Shown: piece by piece, positions 5,401-5,948 of the stretch
Layout of the letters: the number at the start of each line of letters is the position of its first letter
How positions within the stretch are numbered: position 1 is the stretch's first letter
NCBI GenBank assembly: GCA_029859385.1
Contig: JAOUDF010000155.1
Location: 1-5,948, forward strand
Source: Nitrospirota bacterium
GTDB taxonomy: Bacteria > Nitrospirota > JAOUDF01
Length of the DNA stretch: 5,948 bases
Direction of reading: 5' to 3'
The notes under the pieces: model-generated
The model's database searches: none
Seen by the model: only the letters and a program-made list of their open reading frames with translations
What the model was told of the DNA's origin: nothing
Position numbers and translations under genes: made by a program

Positions 5401-5948
5401 GCGGTGAAGGAGCGGCTGACGAAAGAAATCAGCTACTGGGATCACCGTGCAGAAGAATTAAAGCACCAGGAGCAAGCCGGAAGAGTTAACGCTCGTCTCA
5501 ATTCTCAGGAAGCCAGGAAGCGGGCTGATGAACTGCAGGCGCGACTACAGAAGCGCATGGAGCAGCTCGACCTCGAAAGTCAGATTTCGGCATTACCGCC
5601 CGTGGTACTGGGTGGCCTTGTCGTCGTACCGATAGGCCTGATCGCGAAGCTCGGCGGCCGTCAAATACCCTCTGCGGGGATGCCGGCAGATACTCAGGCA
5701 TCTGCAGCCCGCGCCCGTGCCATCGTGATGGAAGTCGAACAGCAGTTGGGGTTTGAACCCATAGACCGCGAACATGAGAAGCTTGGCTACGACATCGAAA
5801 GCCGGGATTCTAGCACAGGGCAGCTAAGGTTTCTCGAAGTAAAAGGGCGGGTAAGTGGCGCTGCGACAATCACAGTAACCAAGAACGAAATACTCTATTC
5901 GCTTAACAAACCGGAGGATTTCATCCTCGCTGTTGTTGAGTTCATATC
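2491..5948 (+). CDS. SNF2/RapA-type helicase-like ATPase with C-terminal DUF3883 domain (3' end beyond window)
   Basis: A continuous frame of 1152 codons, still open at the right edge; relatives are a little longer, so only the end of the last domain is probably missing. The ATG has GAGGG 7 bases upstream, and an in-frame TAG at 2467-2469 excludes longer forms. Helicase motifs in order: Q-like EPLPHQ (104-109); Walker A ADDPGAGKT (128-136); motif Ia LIVCPGSLAEQW (156-167); Walker B DEAHK (232-236); motif III TATPHNG (269-275); motif IV KLVIFTEH (531-538); HGG (563-565); motif V ATDAAGEGINLQ (589-600); motif VI QRFGRIHRIGQ (619-629). Both RecA lobes thus look intact, with an insert (about 390-525) containing an arginine-rich coiled coil and an acidic stretch (428-450). 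A second coiled coil spans about 951-1032, with the family-typical segment YWDHRAEELK (981-990). The DUF3883-like end has GYD (1099-1101) and EVKG (1116-1119), resembling a PD-(D/E)XK nuclease core. Known relatives are ATP-dependent DNA translocases in defence islands; DISARM DrmD is a related alternative name. The specific system cannot be named without the downstream genes. Confidence 0.9.
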   Translation, partial: MLKLEDLTPNTTIRGILPDSMVTVVAVQWFGSEALELTYKDTNGRVANEILYRHDEPRLEVVDIGRPWSFDGDGALFRLISEAHRIRLAHLFDPVLAVHTSIIEPLPHQITAVYEAMLPRQPLRFLLADDPGAGKTIMAGLFIKELIARGDLNRCLIVCPGSLAEQWQDELNRRFQLPFEIMTNDKLEAARTGNWFMENNLVIARLDKLSRNEDVQQKLRAPDCRWDLIVCDEAHKLSATFFGGEIKYTKRYRLGQLLAELTRHFLLMTATPHNGKEEDFQLFMALLDGDRFEGRFRDGVHQADVSDLMRRMVKEKLLKFDGKRLFPERIAYTVPYRLSDAEARLYKEVTDYVREEFNRAEALQNDKQVGTVGFALTILQRRLASSPEAIYQSLRRRRERLEKRLREIELLQRGAATRTIDIPQIVLDSEDVEDLEDAPENEVETAEEEVLDQATAACTIVELKKEIETLLRLESLAAAVRRSGEDRKWRELANLLSDIFTSAAIEPRVAESGEPYSSGEVHKPVASPRQKLVIFTEHRDTLSYLENRIRTLLGRNEAVVIIHGGMGREERAKAQEAFKHNPDVQVLVATDAAGEGINLQRAHLMVNYDLPWNPNRLEQRFGRIHRIGQSEVCHLWNLLADETREGDVYRTLLEKLEEARKALGGQVFDVLGKLHFEGKPLRDLMIEAIRYGERPEVQAHLTEVIVAAVNQARIQDLLDEHALVHDTMDISRVQRVRDDMERAETRRLQPHYIESFFLEAFKRLGGILRQREPRRYEITNVPAPVRNRDRLIGVGEPVQHKYERITFEKSLIAPHGQPMAAFVCPGYPLLDSVTDLTLERNRDLLRRGTVLVDEKDNGTVPRVLFYLEHAIQDASITRMGERRTISKQMLYVEIDAEGHTRHIHYAPYLDYRPLKEGEAEVQAILECPESAWITSSLEQKAQAHAIADVVPLHLKEVRERRIAWAEKTRAAVKERLTKEISYWDHRAEELKHQEQAGRVNARLNSQEARKRADELQARLQKRMEQLDLESQISALPPVVLGGLVVVPIGLIAKLGGRQIPSAGMPADTQASAARARAIVMEVEQQLGFEPIDREHEKLGYDIESRDSSTGQLRFLEVKGRVSGAATITVTKNEILYSLNKPEDFILAVVEFI

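Noticed and set aside
2850..5775. Several minus-strand open frames of 60-128 codons, for example 2850-3236 and 3271-3630
   Set aside because: They are antisense to the intact helicase gene, whose motifs are continuous. They look like shadows of its codon pattern.

Overview
The window looks like bacterial chromosome in an accessory, phage-derived region. Nearly all of it is coding, base composition is moderate, and most starts have strong purine-rich Shine-Dalgarno sites (GGAGG, GGGAGG, AGGAG). Nothing in it fixes the taxon. No integrase, structural phage gene, rRNA or tRNA was seen, so whether the left half is a prophage, a phage satellite or an integrated plasmid-like element cannot be decided here.

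Left half (1-2233, all on the minus strand, read right to left): a compact phage-type early/replication cassette. It starts with an unrecognised 281-residue protein carrying an internal duplicated motif. A short leader follows, with two possible hairpins, one of which covers the ribosome binding site of an AlpA-type helix-turn-helix regulator. Next come an orphan 67-residue protein, a phage replication-initiation protein (winged-helix-like N-terminus, DnaD/DnaT-like C-terminal region), and the first 26 codons of another gene, by position perhaps a DnaC-like helicase loader. The last four genes are packed with gaps or overlaps of 2, 4 and 11 bases, which suggests translational coupling. The replication gene contains four copies of GAATCAG in its linker-coding region and a 12-bp perfect palindrome next to them. 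This is a good candidate for an intragenic replication origin, as in lambda gene O.

Middle (2234-2490): a 257-bp divergent intergenic region. It holds a clear plus-strand rho-independent terminator with no plus-strand gene in front of it, a candidate sigma70-type promoter with a perfect TATAAT, and three short dyads that could be operator sites.

Right half (2491 to the right edge, plus strand): one very long gene, open at the window end (1152 codons visible). It encodes an SNF2/RapA-type superfamily 2 helicase-like ATPase with a long coiled coil and a C-terminal DUF3883 (NO VEIN C-terminal-like) domain that shows a PD-(D/E)XK-like residue pattern. Large helicases of this type recur in anti-phage defence islands, usually beside DNA methylases and other large ATPases. 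The window ends before any such partner would appear. The plausible overall picture is a phage or satellite replication module beside, or carrying, a defence locus; that link is inference from position only.
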